Positions 24,674 through 32,469 of a DNA stretch of 43,110 bases are shown one piece after another. Where the stretch lies: assembly GCA_964564695.1 (NCBI GenBank), contig CAZMCC010000020.1, positions 1-43,110 on the forward strand. The letters run 5' to 3'. Both the position numbers and the translations under genes were made by a program. The number at the start of each line of letters is the position of its first letter. The first letter of the stretch is position 1. This stretch comes from CAZMCC01 sp964564695. Its GTDB lineage: Bacteria; Planctomycetota; Phycisphaerae; Phycisphaerales; UBA1924. Under the pieces are notes generated by a model. That model ran no database searches. It was not told the DNA's origin and was given only the letters and a program-made list of their open reading frames with translations.

Positions 24674-25486
24674 ATGCCTCACGCCCTCGTCCTCCGTGCC
24701 CCCGGAACCAACTGCGACTCCGAGATGGTCCGGGCCTTTGAGCTCGCCGGGGCGAAGGCCGAACTCATCCACCTCGACAAGCTCATCGCCGAGCCCCAGC
24801 GACTCGACGCCGCCGACCTCGTCGGCTTCCCCGGCGGCTTCAGCTACGGCGACGACATCGCCTCGGGCCGCATCTTCGCCGTCCGCCTCCGCGAGCGCCT
24901 CTACCCCGCTCTCCGCGCAGCGGCCGCCCGCGGCTGCCCGATGATCGGCGCCTGCAACGGCTTCCAGGTCCTCGTGCAGGTCGGCCTGCTCCCCGGCCCC
25001 GACCAGGCCGGCCAGTGGCCCGACGACGCGGCCCCCGCCCAGACCTGCGCCCTCGCCGTCAACTCCGGTGGCTCGTTCATCGACCGCTGGGTCCGCGTCG
25101 CCACCGACCCCACCAGCGTCTGCATCTGGACCCGCGGCCTGGGCGAGGCCTTCAGCGACTCCCACTACAACACCATGATGCTCCCCATCGCCCACGGCGA
25201 AGGCCGCTTCGTCGCCGACTCCACCGCCACCCTCGCCCGCCTCAAGGCCGCCGGCCAGGTCGCCCTCCGCTACGTCGGCGAGGTGAACGGCTCCGAGGAA
25301 GACATCGCCGGCGTGTGCGACGCGAGCGGCCGCATCTTCGGCCTCATGCCCCACCCCGAGCGCTACCTCGAGTGGACCCGACACCCCTACTGGACCCGCC
25401 TCGACGCCCGCACCCGCGCGGGCGAGACGCCCGGCATGCGGATGTTCCGTTCGGCCGTTGAGGCCGTGCGCGGCGTAACGGTCTAA
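24674..25486 (+). CDS. purQ: Phosphoribosylformylglycinamidine synthase, glutaminase subunit PurQ
   Basis: PurQ releases ammonia from glutamine for the PurL step that makes formylglycinamidine ribonucleotide in purine synthesis. The 270-residue class I glutamine amidotransferase has APGTNCDSEMVRAF at the start, the GFSYGDDIASG loop, nucleophile Cys94 in GACNGFQVL, and the catalytic His-x-Glu in LMPHPERY near the C-terminus. It is longer than the 227-residue Bacillus type and resembles the amidotransferase domain of large PurL in the NSGGSFIDRWV and HYNTMMLPIAHGEGRF segments. No purS or purL neighbours are present. Confidence 0.95.
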   Translation: MPHALVLRAPGTNCDSEMVRAFELAGAKAELIHLDKLIAEPQRLDAADLVGFPGGFSYGDDIASGRIFAVRLRERLYPALRAAAARGCPMIGACNGFQVLVQVGLLPGPDQAGQWPDDAAPAQTCALAVNSGGSFIDRWVRVATDPTSVCIWTRGLGEAFSDSHYNTMMLPIAHGEGRFVADSTATLARLKAAGQVALRYVGEVNGSEEDIAGVCDASGRIFGLMPHPERYLEWTRHPYWTRLDARTRAGETPGMRMFRSAVEAVRGVTV

Positions 25487-25505
25487 CCCCGACTACACTC
25501 GGCCC

Positions 25506-25916
25506 ATGCCTCTGGCCCCCCAAACGATGCTCGCCGCCGTCGACATCGGCTCCTACATCCCCGTGATGATCCTCATCACCATGGCCGTCACGTTCGGCGT
25601 CGCCAACGTCGCCCTCAGCCTCATGCTGGGCCCCAAGCGCGACGGCACCGTCAAGAAGACCACCTACGAGTCGGGCGTCAACCCCATCGGCACCGCACGC
25701 AAACGGTTCAACGTCCGCTTCTACCTCATCGCGATGGTCTTCCTCGTCTTCGACATCGAGATCATCTTCCTCTATCCCTGGGCCGTCACCTTCCCTAACC
25801 TCGCCCACGGCACCCAGGAGTCCCTCATCTGGTTGTGCCGAATCCTCTTCTTTCTCCTCACAACTGTGGTGGCCTACATCTACGGCTACCGCAAGGGCGT
25901 CTTCCGATTCGACTGA
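25506..25916 (+). CDS. nuoA: NADH-quinone oxidoreductase subunit A
   Basis: NuoA is a small three-helix membrane subunit at the quinone end of complex I. The 136-residue protein shows the family signature: a first helix (YIPVMILITMAVTFGVANVA), KKTTYESGVNPIGTARKRFN in the loop, the RFYLIAMVFLVFDIEIIFLY helix with conserved Asp/Glu, and a third helix before YGYRKGVFRFD. It starts 19 bases after purQ. The other nuo genes, usually directly downstream, are absent; the next gene is an EAL protein 170 bases on. Confidence 0.95.
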   Translation: MPLAPQTMLAAVDIGSYIPVMILITMAVTFGVANVALSLMLGPKRDGTVKKTTYESGVNPIGTARKRFNVRFYLIAMVFLVFDIEIIFLYPWAVTFPNLAHGTQESLIWLCRILFFLLTTVVAYIYGYRKGVFRFD

Positions 25917-25923
25917 TCGGACT

Positions 25924-25940
25924 GGGGGAAAACCCCCATT
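25924..25940 (+). terminator. Small hairpin after nuoA
   Basis: A G5/C5 stem with AAAA loop eight bases after the nuoA stop, followed by ATTAA rather than a T-run. It may be a weak terminator. The remaining 140 bases to the next gene show no other clear signal. Confidence 0.35.
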
Positions 25941-26086
25941 AACCCACTTCTCGGAGCCTGAACGCTCACCCCTGCGGCTCGTAGGGGCGCGGTTGTCCTT
26001 TCGCCGCCGACGACGCCGCGAGTTTCCTGTTCTCACGTCGATATGTCGCAGTCCGGGCGCCAGGGCGCGCCCGCAAGGGAGGCGGC

Positions 26087-27898
26087 ATGGGCAACGTCCG
26101 GGAACCACAGAAGGCGGACATCAGCGACACGCGGGCGAAGCTCGAGCGCTTTGTGCTCGGGCGGCTCTTCGCGATCGCGTACCAGCCCATCGTCGACCTC
26201 GGCTCCGGCCAGGTCGTCGCGTGCGAGGCCCTCGCCCGCCCCGCGCCCGAGTCGGGCTTCCCGCACCCCGGCGCACTCCTTGAGGCCGCGGCCGCCGCCG
26301 GTCTCACCTGGGACGTCGAGTGCGCCCTCCGCGGCGCGGCCCTCCAGGGCGCCGCCCAATTCGAGCACGGCGTATCGCTCTTCATTAACTGCTCACCGGG
26401 CGTCTTCACCGACGCTCGCTTTGCCGACTCGCTCGCGTCGCAGACCAAGGCCGCGGGCGTCGACCCCACCCGCGTCGTGATCGAAGTCACCGAAGCCGCC
26501 GAGGCGTGCCGCGACGACGAGATGACGGCCCAGGTCGCCCGCGTGAAGGCCATGGGCTTCGCGGTGGCCATCGACGACGTCGGCGCCGGCACCAGCGGCC
26601 TCTCGCGCATCGTCAGCCTCCGCCCCGACTGGCTCAAGCTCGATCGCGGGCTCATCCAGAACATCCACAACGACGAGTTCCGCAAGAACCTCGTCCGCTT
26701 CTTCGGCCACTTCGCCCGCCTCAGCGGCGTGCGCGTCATCGCCGAGGGCATCGAGAACCTCGACGAGCTTGCCGCCGTCGCATCGCTGGGCGTCCGCTTC
26801 TGCCAGGGCTACCTCTTCGCGTACCCGGGCACGATCGCGTCGGTGCTCTCCCCCGAGCACGCGGCCGACATCGCGTCATCGTGCGCCAAGGCGTGGCAGT
26901 CGATGCCCGACGCCCCGGGTCGCGCCGGCCTGCGCCGGCTCATCCAGCCCGCCCGCAGCGCGCAGGCCGTGCTCTTCGCCGGCGAGGCCGCCGGCGAGCT
27001 CATGCGTGAGCCCGCGATCGAAGGCCTGGCCGTGTTCGACGGGCGGCGCGTGCTCGGATGGATCTCCCGCGAGGACGTGCTCGCGGCCGCCCGCGCCGGC
27101 GGCAAGAAGCTCCTGGGCGCCTGCGTGCGCCCGGCCCCCTCGGTGGCGGCCCCAGAGATGTCGCTCGCCGAAGCCATCGAACTCCTGTGCATGCGGGCCG
27201 ACTCCGAACTCGCCAACCCGCTCATCGTCGTCGACGACGGCGAGCTCGCCGGCATCGTCCGCTCCCGCGACCTGCTCCGCACGCTCTCACGCCAGAACGA
27301 CCGCGCCAACCCGGCCGCGGTCCTCCCCGGCTACGCAGGACGCGCCGCCGCGGACCGGCACATCGGCGAGCTGCTCGCCCGCGCCGGCTCCCACGTCGGC
27401 TCCGGGTTCCCCGTCGACGCCATGATCGTCGACGTGCAGGGCATGGCCGACTTCAACGCGGCCTACGGCTACGAGCTCGGCGATGTCGTGATCCAGGCCC
27501 TGGGCGAGTCGGTGCGCACCGTGTACCCCTCGATCCGCCCCGCGTTCTTCAGCGCCCACCTCGGCGACGACCGCTTCATCGTCGTCGGCCCCGCCGCGGG
27601 CGATCTCACCGACCTGCACCTCCTCGAACGCGCCTTCGCCGATCGCACTTCGAGCCTGCTCGTGGGCGACGACCCCCACGCGACGGACACGGTCCTCAGC
27701 GTCGGACGCGAGAACCTCCGCCTTCGCTTCCTCGTCATCAACGACCTCGCGACTCGCATTCAGTCCGCCCGCGAGCTGCCCGCGGTCGAGCGCCAGCTCC
27801 GCGACCGCATCCGCGCCGGCGGTGGGACCGAACCCGTCGGCACCGCCACGCTCGTGACCGATCGGCGCGACTCCACGAAGCGCCGCCTCTCGGCCTGA
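26087..27898 (+). CDS. EAL-CBS-degenerate GGDEF signalling protein
   Basis: A 603-residue soluble protein. The EAL domain (about 20-260) keeps the residues needed for cyclic-di-GMP hydrolysis: EAL at 47-49, Asn in FINCSP, Glu in VIEVTEAAE, Asp163-Asp164 in AIDDVGAG, Lys in WLKLD, Glu in IAEGIEN and Gln in CQGYLFAYP, so it is probably an active phosphodiesterase. Residues about 285-410 look like a CBS pair (IEGLAVFDGRRVLGWISRED; NPLIVVDDGELAGIVRSRDL). The C-terminal 190 residues resemble a GGDEF fold whose active loop reads HLGDDRFIV, so cyclase activity is unlikely. A strong AAGGGAGG site lies just before the ATG. It resembles regulators that lower c-di-GMP in response to a small ligand. Confidence 0.88.
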   Translation: MGNVREPQKADISDTRAKLERFVLGRLFAIAYQPIVDLGSGQVVACEALARPAPESGFPHPGALLEAAAAAGLTWDVECALRGAALQGAAQFEHGVSLFINCSPGVFTDARFADSLASQTKAAGVDPTRVVIEVTEAAEACRDDEMTAQVARVKAMGFAVAIDDVGAGTSGLSRIVSLRPDWLKLDRGLIQNIHNDEFRKNLVRFFGHFARLSGVRVIAEGIENLDELAAVASLGVRFCQGYLFAYPGTIASVLSPEHAADIASSCAKAWQSMPDAPGRAGLRRLIQPARSAQAVLFAGEAAGELMREPAIEGLAVFDGRRVLGWISREDVLAAARAGGKKLLGACVRPAPSVAAPEMSLAEAIELLCMRADSELANPLIVVDDGELAGIVRSRDLLRTLSRQNDRANPAAVLPGYAGRAAADRHIGELLARAGSHVGSGFPVDAMIVDVQGMADFNAAYGYELGDVVIQALGESVRTVYPSIRPAFFSAHLGDDRFIVVGPAAGDLTDLHLLERAFADRTSSLLVGDDPHATDTVLSVGRENLRLRFLVINDLATRIQSARELPAVERQLRDRIRAGGGTEPVGTATLVTDRRDSTKRRLSA

Positions 27899-27923
27899 TT
27901 CGCCGGTCCGCTACGATCCCGTC

Positions 27924-28385
27924 GTGGCGACCCAGCCCGCGCCCCCATCCCCACCTGCGCCGCGCCGAGCCGGAACCGGTGAGCGCCTGTTCGCCGGAAT
28001 CGTGGCCGCCGCCTGCCTGGCCCTCCTCGTCGTCGCCTCCACTCTGACCCCCGATGCGCGGGGGCACGGCACCCACGAACAACTCGGCCTCGCCCCCTGC
28101 GGCTGGGCCGCCGCCACCGGCTGGCCATGCGCCACCTGCGGCATGACCACGGCGTTTGCCAGTGCCGTGGGGAGGGACTGGCTGGGGTCGCTCCGCTGCC
28201 AACCCATGGCGACCGCCCTCGTCCTGGGGACTTCTGCGGCCTTCTGGGGGGCCCTGCACGTGGCGGCGTTCGGGTCGCGGGTCGGGGCCGCGTGCGCTAC
28301 CCTCGTCCGCGGGAAGGTGCTGGCCGGCGTCGGCATCGCCTGGGCCCTCTCCTGGGCGTACAAGGCCGCCACTTGGAACCCCTGA
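27924..28385 (+). CDS. DUF2752 membrane protein
   Basis: A 153-residue integral membrane protein with about three hydrophobic segments (LFAGIVAAACLALLVVAS; MATALVLGTSAAFWGALHVA; VLAGVGIAWALSWAY). The DUF2752 signature is clear: LAPCGWAAATGWPCATCGMTTAF, with paired Cys in PCATCGMTT. The function is unknown; the CxxC could bind metal or form a disulfide. The start is a GTG at 27924. It begins 25 bases after the EAL gene and 24 bases before the next lipoprotein gene, consistent with one transcript. Confidence 0.78.
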   Translation: MATQPAPPSPPAPRRAGTGERLFAGIVAAACLALLVVASTLTPDARGHGTHEQLGLAPCGWAAATGWPCATCGMTTAFASAVGRDWLGSLRCQPMATALVLGTSAAFWGALHVAAFGSRVGAACATLVRGKVLAGVGIAWALSWAYKAATWNP

Positions 28386-28409
28386 CCAGCCCGGAGCGAA
28401 CCCCACGTG

Positions 28410-29126
28410 ATGGCCCCACTCCCCCCACCGACTCGCTCCCATCGCACCGTCGGGCCTCGGACGCACCGGACGCTCACCCTCGCGGCCGCCGCGCTCAGCG
28501 TCACGGCGTGGGCCTCGCTCCTGAGCGGGTGCAGCACGTTCGGGCAGCTCATCGGCGGCATGGCCGCGTCCGCCGAGCGCACCGGCTCGCACGACGTCGC
28601 CGCGAAGTACAACGGGATCGCCGGCAAGTCGTTCGTGGTGGTGGTGGCGGCGGACCGCTCCGTCCAGTCCGACTTCCCCAGCGTCGTCGGTGACATCACG
28701 ATCACGGTGGCCGAAGAGATCCGCAAGAACGCCGGCCCCAGCGGCTGGGTGCCGCCGCAGGCCGTGCTGCGATACCAGTACCAGCACCCGGGCTGGACCT
28801 CGATGCCGCTCGACAAGCTCGCCCAGGAGTTCGGGGCCAAGCGACTGGTCTACATCGACCTGCGCGAGTACCGGCTCAACGACCCCGGCAACGCCTACCT
28901 GTGGGCGGGCGTGGCGTCGGGCACCGTGAGCGTGGTCGAGGCCGACGGGCCGCTGTCGGACCAGTTCATCATCGCGGAGCCGATCCAGGTCGAGTTCCCG
29001 GGCAAGTCCGGGCTGGGGCCGCAGCAGATCCCGCGCGAGACGGTGCAGTCGGCGCTCTCTCGGCGTTTCTGTGACAAGGCCTCGTGGTTGTTCTACGACC
29101 ACGAAGAAGCGAACCACCCGGAGTAA
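28410..29126 (+). CDS. Lipoprotein of unknown function
   Basis: A 238-residue lipoprotein with lipobox LLSGC (Cys about residue 41 after an Arg-rich leader and a hydrophobic stretch). The mature part is mixed alpha/beta (FVVVVAADRSVQSDFPSVVG; ITITVAEEIRKNAGP; LAQEFGAKRLVYIDLREYRL) and resembles the next gene product in plan: a strand with VVxVxxDR, a helix with EEI or EKS, then EFGAKRLVYIDL against VGAEIVVYALIT. A duplicated pair is likely. A GTG three bases upstream is an alternative start. I do not recognise a named family. Confidence 0.65.
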   Translation: MAPLPPPTRSHRTVGPRTHRTLTLAAAALSVTAWASLLSGCSTFGQLIGGMAASAERTGSHDVAAKYNGIAGKSFVVVVAADRSVQSDFPSVVGDITITVAEEIRKNAGPSGWVPPQAVLRYQYQHPGWTSMPLDKLAQEFGAKRLVYIDLREYRLNDPGNAYLWAGVASGTVSVVEADGPLSDQFIIAEPIQVEFPGKSGLGPQQIPRETVQSALSRRFCDKASWLFYDHEEANHPE

Positions 29127-29831
29127 ATGACCGCCATGGCACGCCGCATCCGCTCGGGCACTCTTCGTGCTGTGGCTCTTCTCGCCCTTGCCGCGCTCCT
29201 GCCGGCGCTGGGCGGCTGCAACATCATCGGCCCCGCCGTCTACTTCATCCACGGGCCGGAGCAGACCGAAGCCGCCTATGACCTCCACTCCGAACAGCCC
29301 GTCGTGGTCTTCGTCGATGACCGGGGCAGCATCGTGCCCGACCGCACCAGTCGGCGCATGATCGGCCAGTCGGTCGAAAAGTCCCTGCTCCTCGAGGCCG
29401 ACCTCAACCGCGTGATCTCGAGCGACTCGGCCATGGCGGTGGTCTCTCGCGAGAAGTACGGCCAACCGCTGGGCGTGTCCGAAGTCGGCAAGGCCGTCGG
29501 CGCCGAGATCGTCGTCTACGCCCTGATCACGAGCTTCTCCATCTCGCCCGATGGCGTGACGTACCAGCCCACCGCGTCGGCCAACGTGCGAATCGTCGAC
29601 GTCGAGACCAAGGAACGCATCTGGCCCGTCGGCGACGAAACCGCCCGGACCGTCATGGTGCAGGACCGCGAGCGCCAGGGCCAGCCGCCCCAGACCCTCG
29701 GCCAGCGGGCCGAGGCCGAGCGCCGCCTCGCCACCAAGCTGGGCGAGGAGATCGCCAAGCTCTTCTACAAGCACGAGTCCGACCCCTCGGGCACCCGCGT
29801 CGGCGGATCGTCCTCCGACGACCCGGGATAA
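29127..29831 (+). CDS. Lipoprotein of unknown function, paralogue of the preceding gene
   Basis: A 234-residue lipoprotein: hydrophobic leader and lipobox ALGGC (Cys about residue 31). The body reads PVVVFVDDRGSIVPD, MIGQSVEKSLLLEADLNRVI, VSEVGKAVGAEIVVYALITS, RIVDVETKERIWPVGDETAR and EEIAKLFYKHE. The last parts resemble extracytoplasmic lipoproteins in which a subunit reports on the envelope (GNA1162/CsgG-like layout), but I cannot assign it firmly. The start codon follows the previous stop without a gap, so translation is probably coupled. An ATG nine bases on (29136) is an alternative. Confidence 0.65.
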   Translation: MTAMARRIRSGTLRAVALLALAALLPALGGCNIIGPAVYFIHGPEQTEAAYDLHSEQPVVVFVDDRGSIVPDRTSRRMIGQSVEKSLLLEADLNRVISSDSAMAVVSREKYGQPLGVSEVGKAVGAEIVVYALITSFSISPDGVTYQPTASANVRIVDVETKERIWPVGDETARTVMVQDRERQGQPPQTLGQRAEAERRLATKLGEEIAKLFYKHESDPSGTRVGGSSSDDPG

Positions 29832-29838
29832 TGCCCGC

Positions 29839-30900
29839 GTGATCGTCCTCCACCTGATCGATGCGGGCGCCGGCGAAGGCGGCGTGCTCGCGTGCGCGGC
29901 CGCTGTCACACCGCCCGTCGCCACCCCCCCCCCCACGACCGACATCGACCACCGCGTGCTCGTCATCGGACCGGCGTGGGTCGAGGCCCGGGCCCGCGAG
30001 CTGGGGCTGAGCGTCGACGCACGGGCCGCAACCGGCGGCATGAGCGCCCTGTCGCGGGCGCGGACCGTGCGGGCGGCCGTGAGCCAGCTCAGGGTTCGTG
30101 TCGATGCGGTGCAGGCGTGGTCGCTCTCGGCCGGGGCGATCGCCGACCGGGCGGGCTGGGGACAGCGATTGGTCGTGTGCGGATCGACGCCCCGGGAGCC
30201 TGTCGAGTGGCTGAGGGGACCGACCGTCGCCATGTGGCCGTGGCAGTCGCGAGACGCCTGGCGGAGCGCCGGCGCTGTGGACATCCGCGAGCTGCCGATG
30301 CCGCACCTGCAATCACCCTGGGACGTGCCGCACTCAGCCCGCCCCGACGCCTGCTACGCCCGCACCCGGGTGGAGCTCGGACTCGAGCCCGCCGACGAGG
30401 TCGTCGCGCTGCTCGCCGACCCGCCCGACGACGGCGATGCCCGTCGCTTCGTCTACCTCCTGGGCCTGCTCCACGTCGGCGGCCGGCGCATCGTCGGGCT
30501 CGTCCCCGAAGGCTGCTCGACGCTCGACCGCGCCGCTCGCTACACCCGCGCCCACGGCCGGCGCTGGGGCCTCATCCCCGTCCGCGGGCCGCTCACCCGG
30601 GCCCTCGCCGCGGCCGACGTCGCGGCCATCGACCACGCCCGCGGCGACGCGGCCGGCCTGCTCGGGCTCGTCGCCGAATCCAGCGGCCTGTCGGTCGTCC
30701 ACATCGGACCCGGGCCGGCGGCGCCCGAGGTGGCCCGCAAAACCGCCGCCAAGGCCATCGAGGTGCTCGATCGGCGCCACGAGCGGACGCACCGCGCCCC
30801 GGCCCGCGCCCACGCCCCCCACGCCGACCCGCTGTTCGCGTCGACCATCGCCGAGATCTGGCGCGACGCCGCCTCGGCCCTGCACGCGACCGGCGTCTAA
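29839..30900 (+). CDS. Glycosyltransferase-like protein
   Basis: A 353-residue protein with a GTG start eight bases after the previous stop. The plan resembles GT-B glycosyltransferases: a first Rossmann half (VLHLIDAGAGEGGVLACAAA; RVLVIGPAWVEARARELGL; AVQAWSLSAGAIADRAG; QRLVVCGSTPRE) and a second half (EVVALLADPPDDGDARRFVY; RRWGLIPVRGPLTRALAAAD; AAGLLGLVAESSGLSVV). The catalytic EX7E motif is not obvious, so activity is uncertain. It could act on envelope sugars, given the surrounding lipoproteins. It precedes a low-molecular-weight phosphatase, a pairing common in exopolysaccharide clusters, which is weak support only. Confidence 0.5.
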   Translation: MIVLHLIDAGAGEGGVLACAAAVTPPVATPPPTTDIDHRVLVIGPAWVEARARELGLSVDARAATGGMSALSRARTVRAAVSQLRVRVDAVQAWSLSAGAIADRAGWGQRLVVCGSTPREPVEWLRGPTVAMWPWQSRDAWRSAGAVDIRELPMPHLQSPWDVPHSARPDACYARTRVELGLEPADEVVALLADPPDDGDARRFVYLLGLLHVGGRRIVGLVPEGCSTLDRAARYTRAHGRRWGLIPVRGPLTRALAAADVAAIDHARGDAAGLLGLVAESSGLSVVHIGPGPAAPEVARKTAAKAIEVLDRRHERTHRAPARAHAPHADPLFASTIAEIWRDAASALHATGV

Positions 30901-30937
30901 GGCCCCGCCCCCGCCCCTCCGCGTACGCTCAGCGAGC

Positions 30938-31483
30938 ATGACCGATCGCCCCCTCCCCGAGCACGACTTCTCGAACGTCCGCGCCGTGCTGTTCGTCTGC
31001 CTCGGGAACATCTGCCGCTCGCCGCTGGGCGAGGCCCTATTCGTCCACCACGCCCAGCAGCGCGGAGTCGCCGACCGCTTCCGCGTCGACTCGTGCGGGC
31101 TGGGAGACTGGCACGCCGGCGAACTCGCCGACCCGCGCACACGGCGCGTGGCCCGCAAGCACGGCCTCGAGCTCACCCACCGCGCCCGCCAGATCCGCCC
31201 CGCGACCGATTTCGACCAGTTCGATCTCATCGTGCCGATGGACGCCTCGGTGCACCACGCCACCCTGATGCTCGGCTCGCCCAAGGAGCGAACGATCCTC
31301 ATGCGGCGCTTCGAGCCAACCTTCCAGGGCGACCCCCACGACCCCCACGACCCGCTCGAAGCCCTCGACGTGCCCGACCCCTACACGGGCGCCGAAGCCG
31401 ATTTCGAGCACGTGCACGAGGTGGTCGACCGCTGCTGCAAGCGCCTGCTGGAGACCCTGCTCAATGCCACGCCGAAGCGCTGA
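30938..31483 (+). CDS. Low-molecular-weight protein-tyrosine phosphatase
   Basis: A 181-residue cytoplasmic phosphatase. The active-site loop CLGNICRS begins at Cys21 and holds Arg27 and Ser28; the general-acid Asp lies in VPDPYTG. RVDSCGLGDWHAGELADPRT and RARQIRPATDFDQFDLIVPM are typical of the family. Such enzymes dephosphorylate tyrosine kinases (Wzc type) that control polysaccharide export, or arginine phosphate in Gram-positives; the substrate here is unknown. The usual length is about 155 residues; a short N-terminal leader and a DPHDPHDP insertion explain the extra. Its 3' end overlaps the next gene by 20 bases. Confidence 0.92.
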   Translation: MTDRPLPEHDFSNVRAVLFVCLGNICRSPLGEALFVHHAQQRGVADRFRVDSCGLGDWHAGELADPRTRRVARKHGLELTHRARQIRPATDFDQFDLIVPMDASVHHATLMLGSPKERTILMRRFEPTFQGDPHDPHDPLEALDVPDPYTGAEADFEHVHEVVDRCCKRLLETLLNATPKR

Positions 31484-32273
31484 CACCTCCCCACGGCCCC
31501 GCCCCCCCCACCGTCATGCGTTCACGCTCATCGAGCTGCTCGTCGTGATCGCCGTCATCGCCATCCTCGTCGGCATCCTGCTCCCCGCACTCGGCGCCGC
31601 CCGACAGGCCGCCCGCACCACGGTCTGCGCCGCGAACCTGCACCAGCTCGGCATCGGACTGGGCGCCTACTTCAACGACTACGACCGCACCCTCCCGCAG
31701 CTCCGCGTCGACCTCGGCGGCGGCTTCAAGGCCAACATCGGCGCTCTCTTCGGCGGCAAGAAGGGCACGCTCCCCGTCTACGGCATCGACGTGTTCGGCC
31801 CCGAGCGCCGCCCCCTCAACGTCTACGTCCACGCCGGCCCCGTCCCCAGCGACAGCGAAACCGGCCCCTTCGAGATGGAGGAGTTCCGCTCCCCAAGCGA
31901 CGCCGGGGGCGACGTCCCGGGCCTCGGCCAGGTCGGCTCCATGTACGACCTCCTCGGCTCGAGCTACACCCTCAACGACCACACGCTCGACGGCGAGGAC
32001 ACCTGGACACTCATCCCCCTCCAGGGCGGCAAGATGCCCGAGGTCGTCACCCCCACACGCACATGGATGCTCGCCTCACACCCCATCTACAACTTCCAGC
32101 AGGGCGGCGACCGCGGCATGCGCTGGTACGGCCGCGCCCGGGCCGACGACGGCGTCCGCGCGAACCTGCTCTTCGCGGACCTGCACGCCGAGCCGGGCGC
32201 AACAGTACCTCGGGGAGTCGTGAACACGACCAAGCTCTACACCTTCCTGCCGGCGCCGGATTGGCTGGAGTGA
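31464..32273 (+). CDS. Prepilin-like protein with type IV methylation motif
   Basis: A 269-residue protein with a basic leader, the prepilin cleavage region HAFTLIELLVVIAVIAILVG (residues 18-37) with Glu at +5, and a pseudopilin helix continuing ALGAARQAARTTVCAANLHQ. The globular part is of the DUF1559/type II pseudopilin-like kind abundant in planctomycetes; it ends with an ANLLFADLHAEPGATVPRG segment. These proteins are cut by prepilin peptidase and displayed at the envelope; whether they assemble into fibres is unknown. The ATG lies 20 bases inside the phosphatase gene, indicating co-translation. It is last in the plus-strand run. Confidence 0.85.
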   Translation: MPRRSADTSPRPRPPHRHAFTLIELLVVIAVIAILVGILLPALGAARQAARTTVCAANLHQLGIGLGAYFNDYDRTLPQLRVDLGGGFKANIGALFGGKKGTLPVYGIDVFGPERRPLNVYVHAGPVPSDSETGPFEMEEFRSPSDAGGDVPGLGQVGSMYDLLGSSYTLNDHTLDGEDTWTLIPLQGGKMPEVVTPTRTWMLASHPIYNFQQGGDRGMRWYGRARADDGVRANLLFADLHAEPGATVPRGVVNTTKLYTFLPAPDWLE

Positions 32274-32296
32274 CCCAAGATCCCCCTTCGCGGGCA

Positions 32297-32400
32297 CCCC
32301 GGGTCGGCCGCGTTGGGCAGGCCCGTGGTTGGACTCCGAGTCGCCAACCCACGCCGCTGAACCCCCGCCCGTGGTCTGGCGAAGCGCCCGACCACGGGCG
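32297..32400. repeat. Composite two-hairpin element, copy A
   Basis: It begins with CCCCGGGTCGGCCGCGTTGG (32297-32316), a degraded GCTTTG-loop palindrome, and ends with a perfect 11-bp hairpin: arms 32366-32376 and 32390-32400 (CGCCCGTGGTC), loop TGGCGAAGCGCCC. It fills the gap between the prepilin-like gene and the transglutaminase-like gene. Copy B is at 39229-39333. Confidence 0.82.
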
Positions 32401-32469
32401 CCGCTCACTTCTTCCTCGGCGCCGGCGCGGGCGCCGGCCCCCCCGCTTCGCCGGCTCTTTCGCGGGCTC

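Noticed and set aside
24601..24675. ATG start for lpxK at 24675
   Set aside because: It would overlap the purQ start codon on the other strand and run through the inverted repeat; the GTG at 24600 fits the family N-terminus better.
27738..30284. Minus-strand open frame of about 850 codons
   Set aside because: It crosses the EAL, DUF2752 and two lipoprotein genes and shows no domain; it is an antisense shadow.
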